Below are positions 1 through 4,813 of a stretch of 11,245 nucleotides of DNA, piece after piece. Both the position numbers and the translations under genes were made by a program. Below the pieces are notes generated by a model. It did not search any database. It was given only the letters and a program-made list of their open reading frames with translations, and was not told the DNA's origin. The first letter of the stretch is position 1, and the number at the start of each line of letters is the position of its first letter. Origin of the DNA: Campylobacterales bacterium (GTDB lineage Bacteria > Campylobacterota > Campylobacteria > Campylobacterales > Sulfurovaceae); assembly GCA_014763905.1 (NCBI GenBank), contig JACXUN010000023.1:1-11245 (forward strand), written 5' to 3'.

Positions 1-660
1 GAGCATATGGTCGATACGGTACTCTACTTTGAAGGAGACCCCAACTCAGAGTTGAGAATGCTTCGGGGATTCAAAAACCGCTTCGGAAGTACCAACGAGG
101 TGGGTATCTTCGAGATGTCCAAAAACGGGCTGCTCGATGCCAAAACGATGGCGGGACGTTTTTTTAACAAGCAGCGATTGGCTTCCGGTTCGGCTCTAAC
201 GGTAATGATGGAGGGAAGCCGACCGATTATTATCGAAATCCAAGCCTTAGTCAGTGAAGCTTACGGACATCCCAAACGCAGCTCGACCGGTTTTGATAAT
301 AATCGTCTGAACATGCTGTTGGCTTTATTGGAAAAGAAGCTGGATTTACCGTTGGGAACTTATGATGTTTTTGTCAATATTGCCGGCGGAATCAAGATCA
401 ATGAACCAGCAGCCGATTTAGCGATTATCGCAGCGATCCTCAGTTCTTATCGTAATCGAGAGTTAAGTACCGAAACGCTCTTCTTGGGAGAGGTAAGCCT
501 TACCGGTGAGATACGAGAAGTCCCGGCACTGGGACAGCGTCTACGAGAGATAGAGACCCAAGGATTCAAAAAAGCCATCGTTCCCAATAAACCTTTGGAA
601 CCCACCAATGTCAAATGTTATATCGCCAATGAAGTCTCAAAAGTTGTTGAATGGATGTAG
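1..660 (+). CDS. radA: DNA repair protein RadA/Sms, C-terminal half (5' end outside window)
   Basis: RadA is a RecA-like ATPase and branch-migration helicase that processes recombination intermediates. The frame is open from base 1 (Glu-His before the first Met), so this is the 3' part of a longer gene. About 219 residues are visible of a family length near 450; the zinc finger and Walker A region must lie upstream. The RadA-specific KNRFG motif sits at window residues 25-29, followed by the usual STNEVGIFEM-type stretch. After it comes the Lon-protease-like domain, with the VNIAGGIKINEPAADLA segment and a FLGEVSLTGEIREV strand-turn. Both are hallmarks of RadA rather than RecA or DnaB. The protein ends normally, with a TAG stop at 658-660. 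The next gene on this strand begins 134 bases later and appears to have its own promoter. The family call is very secure; only the 5' extent is unknown. Confidence 0.96.
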   Translation, partial: EHMVDTVLYFEGDPNSELRMLRGFKNRFGSTNEVGIFEMSKNGLLDAKTMAGRFFNKQRLASGSALTVMMEGSRPIIIEIQALVSEAYGHPKRSSTGFDNNRLNMLLALLEKKLDLPLGTYDVFVNIAGGIKINEPAADLAIIAAILSSYRNRELSTETLFLGEVSLTGEIREVPALGQRLREIETQGFKKAIVPNKPLEPTNVKCYIANEVSKVVEWM

Positions 661-753
661 TCCATTGATGCAACCAGTCGTATGAGCCAACTGCTGAAGT
701 TTTTATGATAATGGATGTAACATAGTTAATACTTCACAAAAACCACAAAAAAA

Positions 754-763
754 TAGATATAAT
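754..763 (+). promoter_or_regulatory. Putative -10 element (TAGATATAAT) for the outer-membrane protein gene
   Basis: An exact TATAAT at 758-763, preceded by TAG (extended -10 style), stands in an A-rich stretch 32 bases before the ATG at 795. No convincing -35 is seen; TTCACA at 733-738 would give a 19-base spacer. Campylobacterota sigma-70 promoters often have a strong -10 and a weak -35, which fits. It would serve the gene starting at 795. Confidence 0.45.
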
Positions 764-782
764 CTAATTGAAATTTTTAAGT

Positions 783-787
783 AAGGA
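783..787 (+). promoter_or_regulatory. Ribosome binding site AAGGA that fixes the start at 795
   Basis: AAGGA lies 7 bases before the ATG at 795. The only longer in-frame alternative is a TTG at 768, which has no Shine-Dalgarno sequence and would put nine polar residues before a textbook signal peptide. Confidence 0.7.
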
Positions 788-794
788 TAATAGT

Positions 795-1382
795 ATGATA
801 AAAAAAACACTACTAGCCCTGTCGCTTTTGGTCTCTTTCTCTACGGCTGATAATATACGTCCTCTTCTCCAATTTGCATGGGAGGGCGGCGGTGATGAAT
901 TGGTCACTATTCAACATGACCATGAAAGTGACTATACTATCAAAGCAGGTGACGGTATCGCTTTTGAAGCTGGTATGGCAATCGATAACCCAATGAGCAA
1001 TCTGGAACTGCAATTTCTAGCCGGTTATAAATTTGACAGTGATTCGGCTTCCAACGGGGATATCACTTGGTCCATGGTTCCACTCACAGCTCTCGCAATG
1101 TTCAAAGTCCAAGACTGGAAATTGGGTGGCGGCGTTACTTATCACATGAACCCGGAACTAGACGGACGTTTTGACAATGATAGCATTAACTATAAATTTG
1201 ATGATGCACTTGGGGCTATGGTACAGATTCAATACAGTCCAATTGATGTTTTTTCAATTGGTCTAAGAGGCACGGCTATCCAATATAAGTTAACATCTGA
1301 CACCAGTCAAACAGCTGACGGAACCAGTATCGGTATCGTCGGAACCTTTAAGTTTGGCGGAGATCGTTACCGATACCGATAA
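795..1382 (+). CDS. Small exported beta-rich protein, probable outer-membrane beta-barrel
   Basis: This 195-residue protein starts at the ATG with a good ribosome binding site. The N-terminus is a classical signal peptide: two lysines, a hydrophobic run over residues 5-15, and a likely cleavage after Ser-Thr-Ala (residue 18). The mature part has no further hydrophobic helix. It consists of stretches with alternating hydrophobic and polar residues, separated by acidic or glycine turns (for example around residues 67-80, 95-120, 150-170 and 183-190). This is the pattern of a small outer-membrane barrel. It ends in a basic Arg-Tyr-Arg-Tyr-Arg tail rather than the terminal aromatic residue usual for BAM substrates, so a periplasmic beta-sandwich is an alternative. 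I recognise no named family. It appears monocistronic, with its own upstream -10 and a convergent mlaE-type gene downstream. Confidence 0.72.
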   Translation: MIKKTLLALSLLVSFSTADNIRPLLQFAWEGGGDELVTIQHDHESDYTIKAGDGIAFEAGMAIDNPMSNLELQFLAGYKFDSDSASNGDITWSMVPLTALAMFKVQDWKLGGGVTYHMNPELDGRFDNDSINYKFDDALGAMVQIQYSPIDVFSIGLRGTAIQYKLTSDTSQTADGTSIGIVGTFKFGGDRYRYR

Positions 1383-1387
1383 ATCAT

Positions 1388-1411
1388 GTAGCGTGGGCAT
1401 TCCTGCCCACG
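1388..1411 (+). repeat. REP-like palindrome, copy 1 (GTAG plus 8-bp hairpin)
   Basis: The tetranucleotide GTAG (1388-1391) is followed directly by the perfect hairpin CGTGGGCA-TTCC-TGCCCACG (1392-1411). An inverted second copy lies at 4734-4757 with the same GTAG, stem core and loop. GTAG followed by a palindrome is the layout of REP elements mobilised by RAYT (TnpA-REP) proteins in other bacteria. No T-run follows on either strand, so it is not a standard intrinsic terminator. Confidence 0.7.
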
Positions 1412-1423
1412 AAAAAGAGAAAT

Positions 1424-1439
1424 TGAGAATGTATTCTCA
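1424..1439. repeat. Perfect 7-bp hairpin TGAGAAT-GT-ATTCTCA
   Basis: This is the second of three back-to-back hairpins in the gap between convergent genes. It has a two-base loop, and a G-T pair (1423/1440) could extend it. Its role is unknown. Confidence 0.5.
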
Positions 1440-1450
1440 GAAAATAGAAT

Positions 1451-1470
1451 AGCTCGAATAAATTCGAGCT
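1451..1470. repeat. Perfect 9-bp palindrome AGCTCGAAT-AA-ATTCGAGCT
   Basis: This is the third hairpin of the cluster and ends 5 bases before the stop codon of the minus-strand permease gene. On the minus strand it is followed by a mildly T-rich stretch (ATTCTATTTTC), so it could act as a weak terminator for that gene. On the plus strand there is no T-run. It could equally be another repeat family. Confidence 0.55.
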
Positions 1471-1475
1471 TCCTT

Positions 1476-2267
1476 CTACCAATCCAACATGAGATAGGTT
1501 TGCGATAAGAAGAAATTGGCGATAAAGATGGTCACCGAAGCCAAGACAACGGCTCTCGTGGTTGAGATACCGACACCTTTAGCTCCCCCTGAAGTATGAT
1601 ATCCCACATAAGTACCGATACTGCCGATCAGATATCCATACACAAACCCTTTGCCTAAACCGGTTCCGATATCTGAAAAATCTAAAAACTGTTTAATACT
1701 ATCAAGATAGACCACCGGATTCATATCCAGCACGATCCATGCCATAATAAAGGCACTTAGGTTCGCGATAAAATCAAATGCGATAACCAATAACGGCAAT
1801 GCTAAGGTTGTCGCAATAATACGTGGAATCAAGAGATATTTTTTAGAATCTACTGCCAATGTCTCGATCGCATCGATCTGCTCTGTTACCCGCATCGTCC
1901 CCAACTCCGCTGCCATCGAAGAGATCGAACGTGAGATCATCATCAATGCGGCAAAGATCGGAGCCAATTCTCTGGTGGTGGCGATAAAAATGGTATATCC
2001 CATAAATCCTTCGGCTCCAAACTTGCTAAATCCCTGATAGAGCTGAACCGCTTGCACCAGACCGGTAAAGATCGATACCAAAAGGACAACCCCAAAGGTT
2101 CCAATCCCTACCGTCTCCATCTGTTCAAAAACCTGTTTGATACGCCAAGGTCGCTTCAATGCCAAAGGAAAGAGAGCGAGTTGAAACAAAATAAAAGTTC
2201 CAAACTTCTCCATTTTTTTCATAAGTGTCATAAACGGACTGCCGATAAATGCGAATAGTGCTTCCAT
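1476..2267 (-). CDS. mlaE: MlaE/YrbE-family ABC transporter permease (phospholipid transport)
   Basis: MlaE is the inner-membrane permease of the Mla/Mce-type ABC transporter. With the ATPase MlaF and the MCE protein MlaD it moves phospholipids between the inner and outer membranes. The 263-residue product has the usual family length. It has an N-terminal amphipathic segment (residues 1-20), a conserved hydrophobic region at about 55-78, and the family signature at 99-134: RELAP, then SRSISSMAAELGTMRVTEQIDAI. This signature includes the coupling helix that contacts the ATPase. Further membrane segments lie at about 145-180, 205-224 and 240-260. The start at 2267 follows an AAAGAAAG stretch. 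No ATPase or MCE gene is adjacent: acpS is divergent upstream and the downstream neighbour is convergent, so the gene is transcribed alone. The family is certain; the transported lipid and direction are inferred. Confidence 0.93.
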   Translation of the reverse strand: MEALFAFIGSPFMTLMKKMEKFGTFILFQLALFPLALKRPWRIKQVFEQMETVGIGTFGVVLLVSIFTGLVQAVQLYQGFSKFGAEGFMGYTIFIATTRELAPIFAALMMISRSISSMAAELGTMRVTEQIDAIETLAVDSKKYLLIPRIIATTLALPLLVIAFDFIANLSAFIMAWIVLDMNPVVYLDSIKQFLDFSDIGTGLGKGFVYGYLIGSIGTYVGYHTSGGAKGVGISTTRAVVLASVTIFIANFFLSQTYLMLDW

Positions 2268-2295
2268 ATACTTTCTTTATTTTCACCTAAAATGG

Positions 2296-2379
2296 TTCAA
2301 GTGAGTCTATTCAATATAATGCACTTAACCCATGAAATGGGCGTTTACGTTTGCATTGTGTTGAATAGACTCACTTGAA
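2296..2379. repeat. 84-base inverted repeat in the divergent mlaE/acpS gap
   Basis: The outer arms are perfect 19-mers: TTCAAGTGAGTCTATTCAA at 2296-2314 and its exact reverse complement at 2361-2379. Pairing continues inward to 28 positions (to 2323 and 2352) with two G-T wobbles. Inside the loop is a second small hairpin, CCCAT-GAA-ATGGG (2329-2341). Because both flanking genes point away from it, it cannot terminate either one. It may be a small non-autonomous mobile element (no target-site duplication is evident), a cruciform, or a paired operator. Both arms end outward in TTGAA, a -35-like sequence. Confidence 0.9.
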
Positions 2380-2388
2380 TTATATATT
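2361..2388 (+). promoter_or_regulatory. Candidate acpS promoter overlapping the right arm of the inverted repeat
   Basis: TTGAAT (2361-2366) and TATATT (2383-2388) are separated by 16 bases. The -35 and most of the spacer lie inside the inverted-repeat arm. An alternative uses the outward TTGAAT at 2375-2380 with TTTTAT near 2398. This is sequence resemblance only. Confidence 0.3.
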
Positions 2389-2427
2389 TTTCACTTATTT
2401 TATCCAAAACTTCGGTAAACTAACATT

Positions 2428-2775
2428 ATGAAAATTGGAACCGATATCGTCGTCATCACCCGCATCGCTGACTCAATCGAAAAGTTTGGGGATAAGTTTT
2501 TAAATCGTTTTTTAAACGAAGAGGAAAAAAAACTCTCTACCAAACCTCAAAGCATCGCCGGATACTGGGCAGCCAAAGAAGCAATCGCCAAAGCATTAGG
2601 ATGCGGTATCGGTGCCAAGTTAGCCTTTCACGATATCATCATCTACAAAGATGAATGGAATGCCCCGCACTTCAAACTCTCAGATACGGCTCAAGCAATT
2701 CATCAGATCAATAGCTCCTCACTTTCGATCGCCCATGACGGCGGATTTGCGATTGCAGTGGTGGTGATACTCTAA
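2428..2775 (+). CDS. acpS: Holo-[acyl-carrier-protein] synthase (AcpS)
   Basis: AcpS transfers 4'-phosphopantetheine from coenzyme A to a serine of acyl carrier protein, making it active for fatty-acid synthesis in the cytoplasm. The 115-residue protein has the normal size for the trimeric AcpS class. Visible signatures are the N-terminal GTDIV with magnesium-binding Asp6, the FLNEEE stretch (residues 28-33), and WAAKEAIAKALGCGIG at 47-62 with the catalytic and metal-binding Glu51. The C-terminal SIAHDGGFAIAVVV strand matches the family's usual SxSHd-type ending. The ATG at 2428 begins directly with the conserved MKIGTDIV, so the start is secure although its ribosome binding site is weak. It stands alone: the upstream gene is divergent and the downstream gene convergent. 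Confidence 0.96.
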   Translation: MKIGTDIVVITRIADSIEKFGDKFLNRFLNEEEKKLSTKPQSIAGYWAAKEAIAKALGCGIGAKLAFHDIIIYKDEWNAPHFKLSDTAQAIHQINSSSLSIAHDGGFAIAVVVIL

Positions 2776-2807
2776 AAAATTGTGGTAATCTCTAAGAACT
2801 CAGGTTA

Positions 2808-2863
2808 TTAGGAAACGAAAACTTTAGTTTCGCTCTTGCGAGGCTAAAGCCATCGGTTCCTAA
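2808..2863. repeat. Large two-part hairpin between convergent acpS and ATP-grasp genes
   Basis: The outer stem pairs TTAGGAAACG (2808-2817) with CGGTTCCTAA (2854-2863), 9 of 10 positions. A symmetrical 4/4 internal loop follows. The inner stem pairs CTTTAGTTTCGC (2822-2833) with GCGAGGCTAAAG (2838-2849): 12 pairs including two G-T, closed by TCTT. No T-run follows closely on either strand. It could be a rho-independent-like bidirectional end, a REP-like repeat, or part of an mRNA 3' structure. Confidence 0.8.
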
Positions 2864-2866
2864 AAG

Positions 2867-4048
2867 TTAGTCTACAACAACCCGATGCCCGACAAATTTG
2901 GAGTAGTTATCGAGTATCAATCCGCCGCGTCTAAATCCGAGTCCGCATCCTTCGTAGGCAAAAAAGACACCGGCTTGGTAGCTCTCTCCGTTTTTATCGG
3001 TCGGGAGTTCGGCATACTCTTGGAAAACCGATGGGAACTCGCCGTATTCGCCGTCACGCTCAGCAATCACCTTTTCGTTTTCGTCGACGATAATGGTATT
3101 GGCTCCTTCCCGTCCGAAGATTTTTTTCTCAACTTGCGGGATACCTTGGAGCGGTTCAAAACTGGTTTCTAGCAATAGTGGATGATTTGGGTAGAGATCC
3201 CAAAGGATTTTCATAAACGCTTTGGACTGGAACATCAGGGTGTACGCCGGATTGAGGATAATCGCCTTTTGATTTCGCATAATATTGCTGAGCAGTCGTG
3301 CCAAATTACTCTCTTCGATCGCGATATCTTCCCACGGAATCAGCTTGAACCAGTACTCATAGTTGACATCGTTATAGAAAATGCCCTCTTCATCCGAGAA
3401 CTCTACCTCATCGATATAGGCGAACTGCGTAACAAATCCTGCTTCTTCGGCAATGGTTTGGAGCAGCTTGACCGTACTCTCCTCCTCTTCATTCCCTTTG
3501 ACCGATGAAAAGAGAAGCTTCCACCCTTCGTAACGCTCTTCGAAGCTCTCTACCTCTTCATCCAACGTAATCAACCGCTTGAAGTTATCCACCAGTGCTT
3601 CATAGACATTATTGAACTGATGGCTCTCTTCCATCCCATTGGCTTTGAGCATCGCCCACTGTAAAATCGACGTTTCAAAAAGAGCAGTCGGGGTATCGGC
3701 ATTAAACTCGATCAGTTTAATCGGTTTGCCATCCAGTCCGCCTGCCAAATCAAACCGTCCGTAGAGATGCCAATGGACATCATTTTCCCAGCTCATTTTA
3801 ACCGCATCGACGAGGTTAAACGGAATACCCAATTCATGAAAAAGCTCATGCTCTACGACATAATCCCCCGCTTCGGCAAACATATCATAGAGTTCATTGA
3901 CCGCTTCATAATAGGCATCTGCCTCTTCTGGTGTCACATCGACAATCTCACTGGCGACATACGGGGTCTGATCCGGATCGGTATGCCAATAGAATCCGAT
4001 CTGCTCTAAAAAAGCATTATTTGGTACTTTAATGGGTGTTAGATTCAT
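2867..4048 (-). CDS. Glutathionylspermidine-synthase-like ATP-grasp ligase (YgiC/YjfC type)
   Basis: The 393-residue protein matches the stand-alone synthetase domain of the GSP_synth family (E. coli YgiC and YjfC, Campylobacter Cj0372). It lacks the amidase domain of true E. coli GspS. Family marks are HWHLYGRFDLAGG (residues 92-104), KLIEFNADTPT (111-121) with acidic and Asn residues suited to Mg-ATP, GREGANT in the middle-to-late region, and the C-terminal GVFFAYEGCGLGFRRGG segment. GspS joins the glycine carboxylate of glutathione to spermidine using ATP. For the YgiC group the real substrate is not established, so a glutathionylspermidine product should not be assumed. The start at 4048 lies 3 nt after the stop of the lipoprotein gene, and its Shine-Dalgarno sequence sits in that gene's last codons. 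The two are therefore probably translated together. Confidence 0.92.
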   Translation of the reverse strand: MNLTPIKVPNNAFLEQIGFYWHTDPDQTPYVASEIVDVTPEEADAYYEAVNELYDMFAEAGDYVVEHELFHELGIPFNLVDAVKMSWENDVHWHLYGRFDLAGGLDGKPIKLIEFNADTPTALFETSILQWAMLKANGMEESHQFNNVYEALVDNFKRLITLDEEVESFEERYEGWKLLFSSVKGNEEEESTVKLLQTIAEEAGFVTQFAYIDEVEFSDEEGIFYNDVNYEYWFKLIPWEDIAIEESNLARLLSNIMRNQKAIILNPAYTLMFQSKAFMKILWDLYPNHPLLLETSFEPLQGIPQVEKKIFGREGANTIIVDENEKVIAERDGEYGEFPSVFQEYAELPTDKNGESYQAGVFFAYEGCGLGFRRGGLILDNYSKFVGHRVVVD

Positions 4049-4051
4049 CGA

Positions 4052-4693
4052 TTACCCCCCAAAACTTGATGATTTACTGCTACTGCTGCTTGATTGTTTG
4101 TTTCCAAAGAAACCGGACTTTTTGGCAGAAGATTTGGCAGCGGCATTGTCTGCTTTGGCTTTGGCAAAACTGCTTTGGGAACGGGAGTAGGTTGTTGGTG
4201 ACTTATAGGTGGTACGTCGATTCTGCTCATAGTTTTGGTTACCGAAGAGTTTATTGCCGATATAGGCTCCCAACATCGCTCCGGCAGCACTGGCTAAGAG
4301 GGTTTCCCCTAGACTCAATCCGCCGCCTGAGTCGGTGACCTCTTCTGGACTCTTGGTTAGATTGGAAGTTCCGGCATCGATTTTTGCCTCTTCGGTTTTG
4401 ATCAGCTTATCGATTTCCGATTGAGAGAGGATTCGCTCGGTTCCATTTTCATCTCGTAAAATCACACGGGTAGCCACGCTTGGCACCTCATCGATGATCT
4501 TAAAGGTTCCGACTGGCTTCTCTTCGATGGTAACGGTGGCTCCCTCTTTAACCATATTTTGCTGTTCGGTCGGCTGCTGTATCGGATCTTGTCCGACTCC
4601 GCCGTCACCGCATCCGTTGAGTGTGGCAATAACCAACGCTGACATACCGCCGATCATGGTGTAGTTTGAGATTTTTTTGACGTGTTTGTTCAT
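4052..4693 (-). CDS. UPF0323-type lipoprotein with glycine zipper and Ser-rich Gly-Gly tail
   Basis: This 213-residue protein resembles the UPF0323 lipoproteins of Campylobacterota (Cj0371-like); its function is unknown. The order of parts is: a basic N-terminus, a hydrophobic signal (13-24), the lipobox Leu-Asn-Gly-Cys with lipidated Cys28, and a soluble stretch rich in Glu/Thr (40-120). A glycine-zipper hydrophobic segment follows (GETLLASAAGAMLGAYIGNKLFG, near 129-151), then a Tyr/Arg/Ser linker. The low-complexity tail (186-213) has six serines in a row and ends in Ser-Phe-Gly-Gly. The glycine zipper suggests membrane insertion or oligomerisation. The start at 4693 has AAGG 10 bases upstream. 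The gene is followed by the ATP-grasp gene after 3 nt. The pairing parallels E. coli ygiB-ygiC and yjfM-yjfC, where a DUF1190 lipoprotein precedes the same ligase. The family call is good; the role is inferred only from this pairing. Confidence 0.85.
   Translation of the reverse strand: MNKHVKKISNYTMIGGMSALVIATLNGCGDGGVGQDPIQQPTEQQNMVKEGATVTIEEKPVGTFKIIDEVPSVATRVILRDENGTERILSQSEIDKLIKTEEAKIDAGTSNLTKSPEEVTDSGGGLSLGETLLASAAGAMLGAYIGNKLFGNQNYEQNRRTTYKSPTTYSRSQSSFAKAKADNAAAKSSAKKSGFFGNKQSSSSSSKSSSFGG
4055..4060 (-). promoter_or_regulatory. Shine-Dalgarno made by the Gly-Gly codons of the lipoprotein gene
   Basis: On the minus strand GGGGGG encodes the last two glycines of the lipoprotein and stands 6 bases before the ATG of the ligase at 4048. 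With the following T it can pair with the 16S anti-Shine-Dalgarno through one G-U wobble. No better site is present, so translation of the ligase probably depends on ribosomes finishing the lipoprotein. Confidence 0.55.
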
Positions 4694-4733
4694 ATCTATT
4701 TTACCTTTTGATTATGATAGATTCATTCCTCAT

Positions 4734-4757
4734 TGTGGGCAGGAATGCCCACACTAC
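4734..4757 (-). repeat. REP-like palindrome, copy 2 (inverted relative to copy 1)
   Basis: Read on the minus strand: GTAG (4757-4754), then the hairpin TGTGGGCA-TTCC-TGCCCACA (4753-4734). It matches copy 1 (1388-1411) except that the outermost C-G pair is replaced by T-A, so pairing is kept. It lies between htpG and the lipoprotein gene, inside the probable 5' leader of the latter. Confidence 0.7.
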
Positions 4758-4780
4758 AGGACTAATAAGATTATGTAGAA

Positions 4781-4786
4781 ATTATA
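4781..4786 (-). promoter_or_regulatory. Putative -10 (TATAAT) for the lipoprotein/ATP-grasp pair
   Basis: An exact TATAAT on the minus strand begins 28 bases after the htpG stop. A -35 is unclear (TTGTCT with a 19-base spacer). If used, it would give a leader of roughly 80 bases containing REP-like copy 2. Readthrough from htpG is also possible, since no terminator separates them. Confidence 0.4.
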
Positions 4787-4813
4787 ACCGGATAAAGCTA
4801 CAAAAAGACAACA

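Noticed and set aside
650..666. Hairpin AATGGA-TGTAG-TCCATT over the radA stop, and the direct repeat AATGGATGTA at 650 and 710
   Set aside because: The stem has only six AT-rich pairs with no T-run, and a 10-base repeat in a short gap is weak evidence. Probably chance.
768..794. A nine-codon N-terminal extension of the exported protein from a TTG at 768
   Set aside because: No Shine-Dalgarno sequence precedes it, it overlaps the probable promoter/leader, and it would bury the signal peptide. The ATG at 795 has AAGGA 7 bases upstream.
1388..1470. Classical rho-independent terminators in the convergent gaps (also 2808-2863)
   Set aside because: The stems are good, but none is followed by a run of T on either strand, so I list them as structured repeats. 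Termination remains possible but is not shown.
4036..4338. Plus-strand and second minus-strand frames over the Ser-rich tail of the lipoprotein
   Set aside because: They arise from low-complexity serine/alanine codons read in other frames. The lipoprotein frame has the lipobox, normal start and correct spacing to the next gene.
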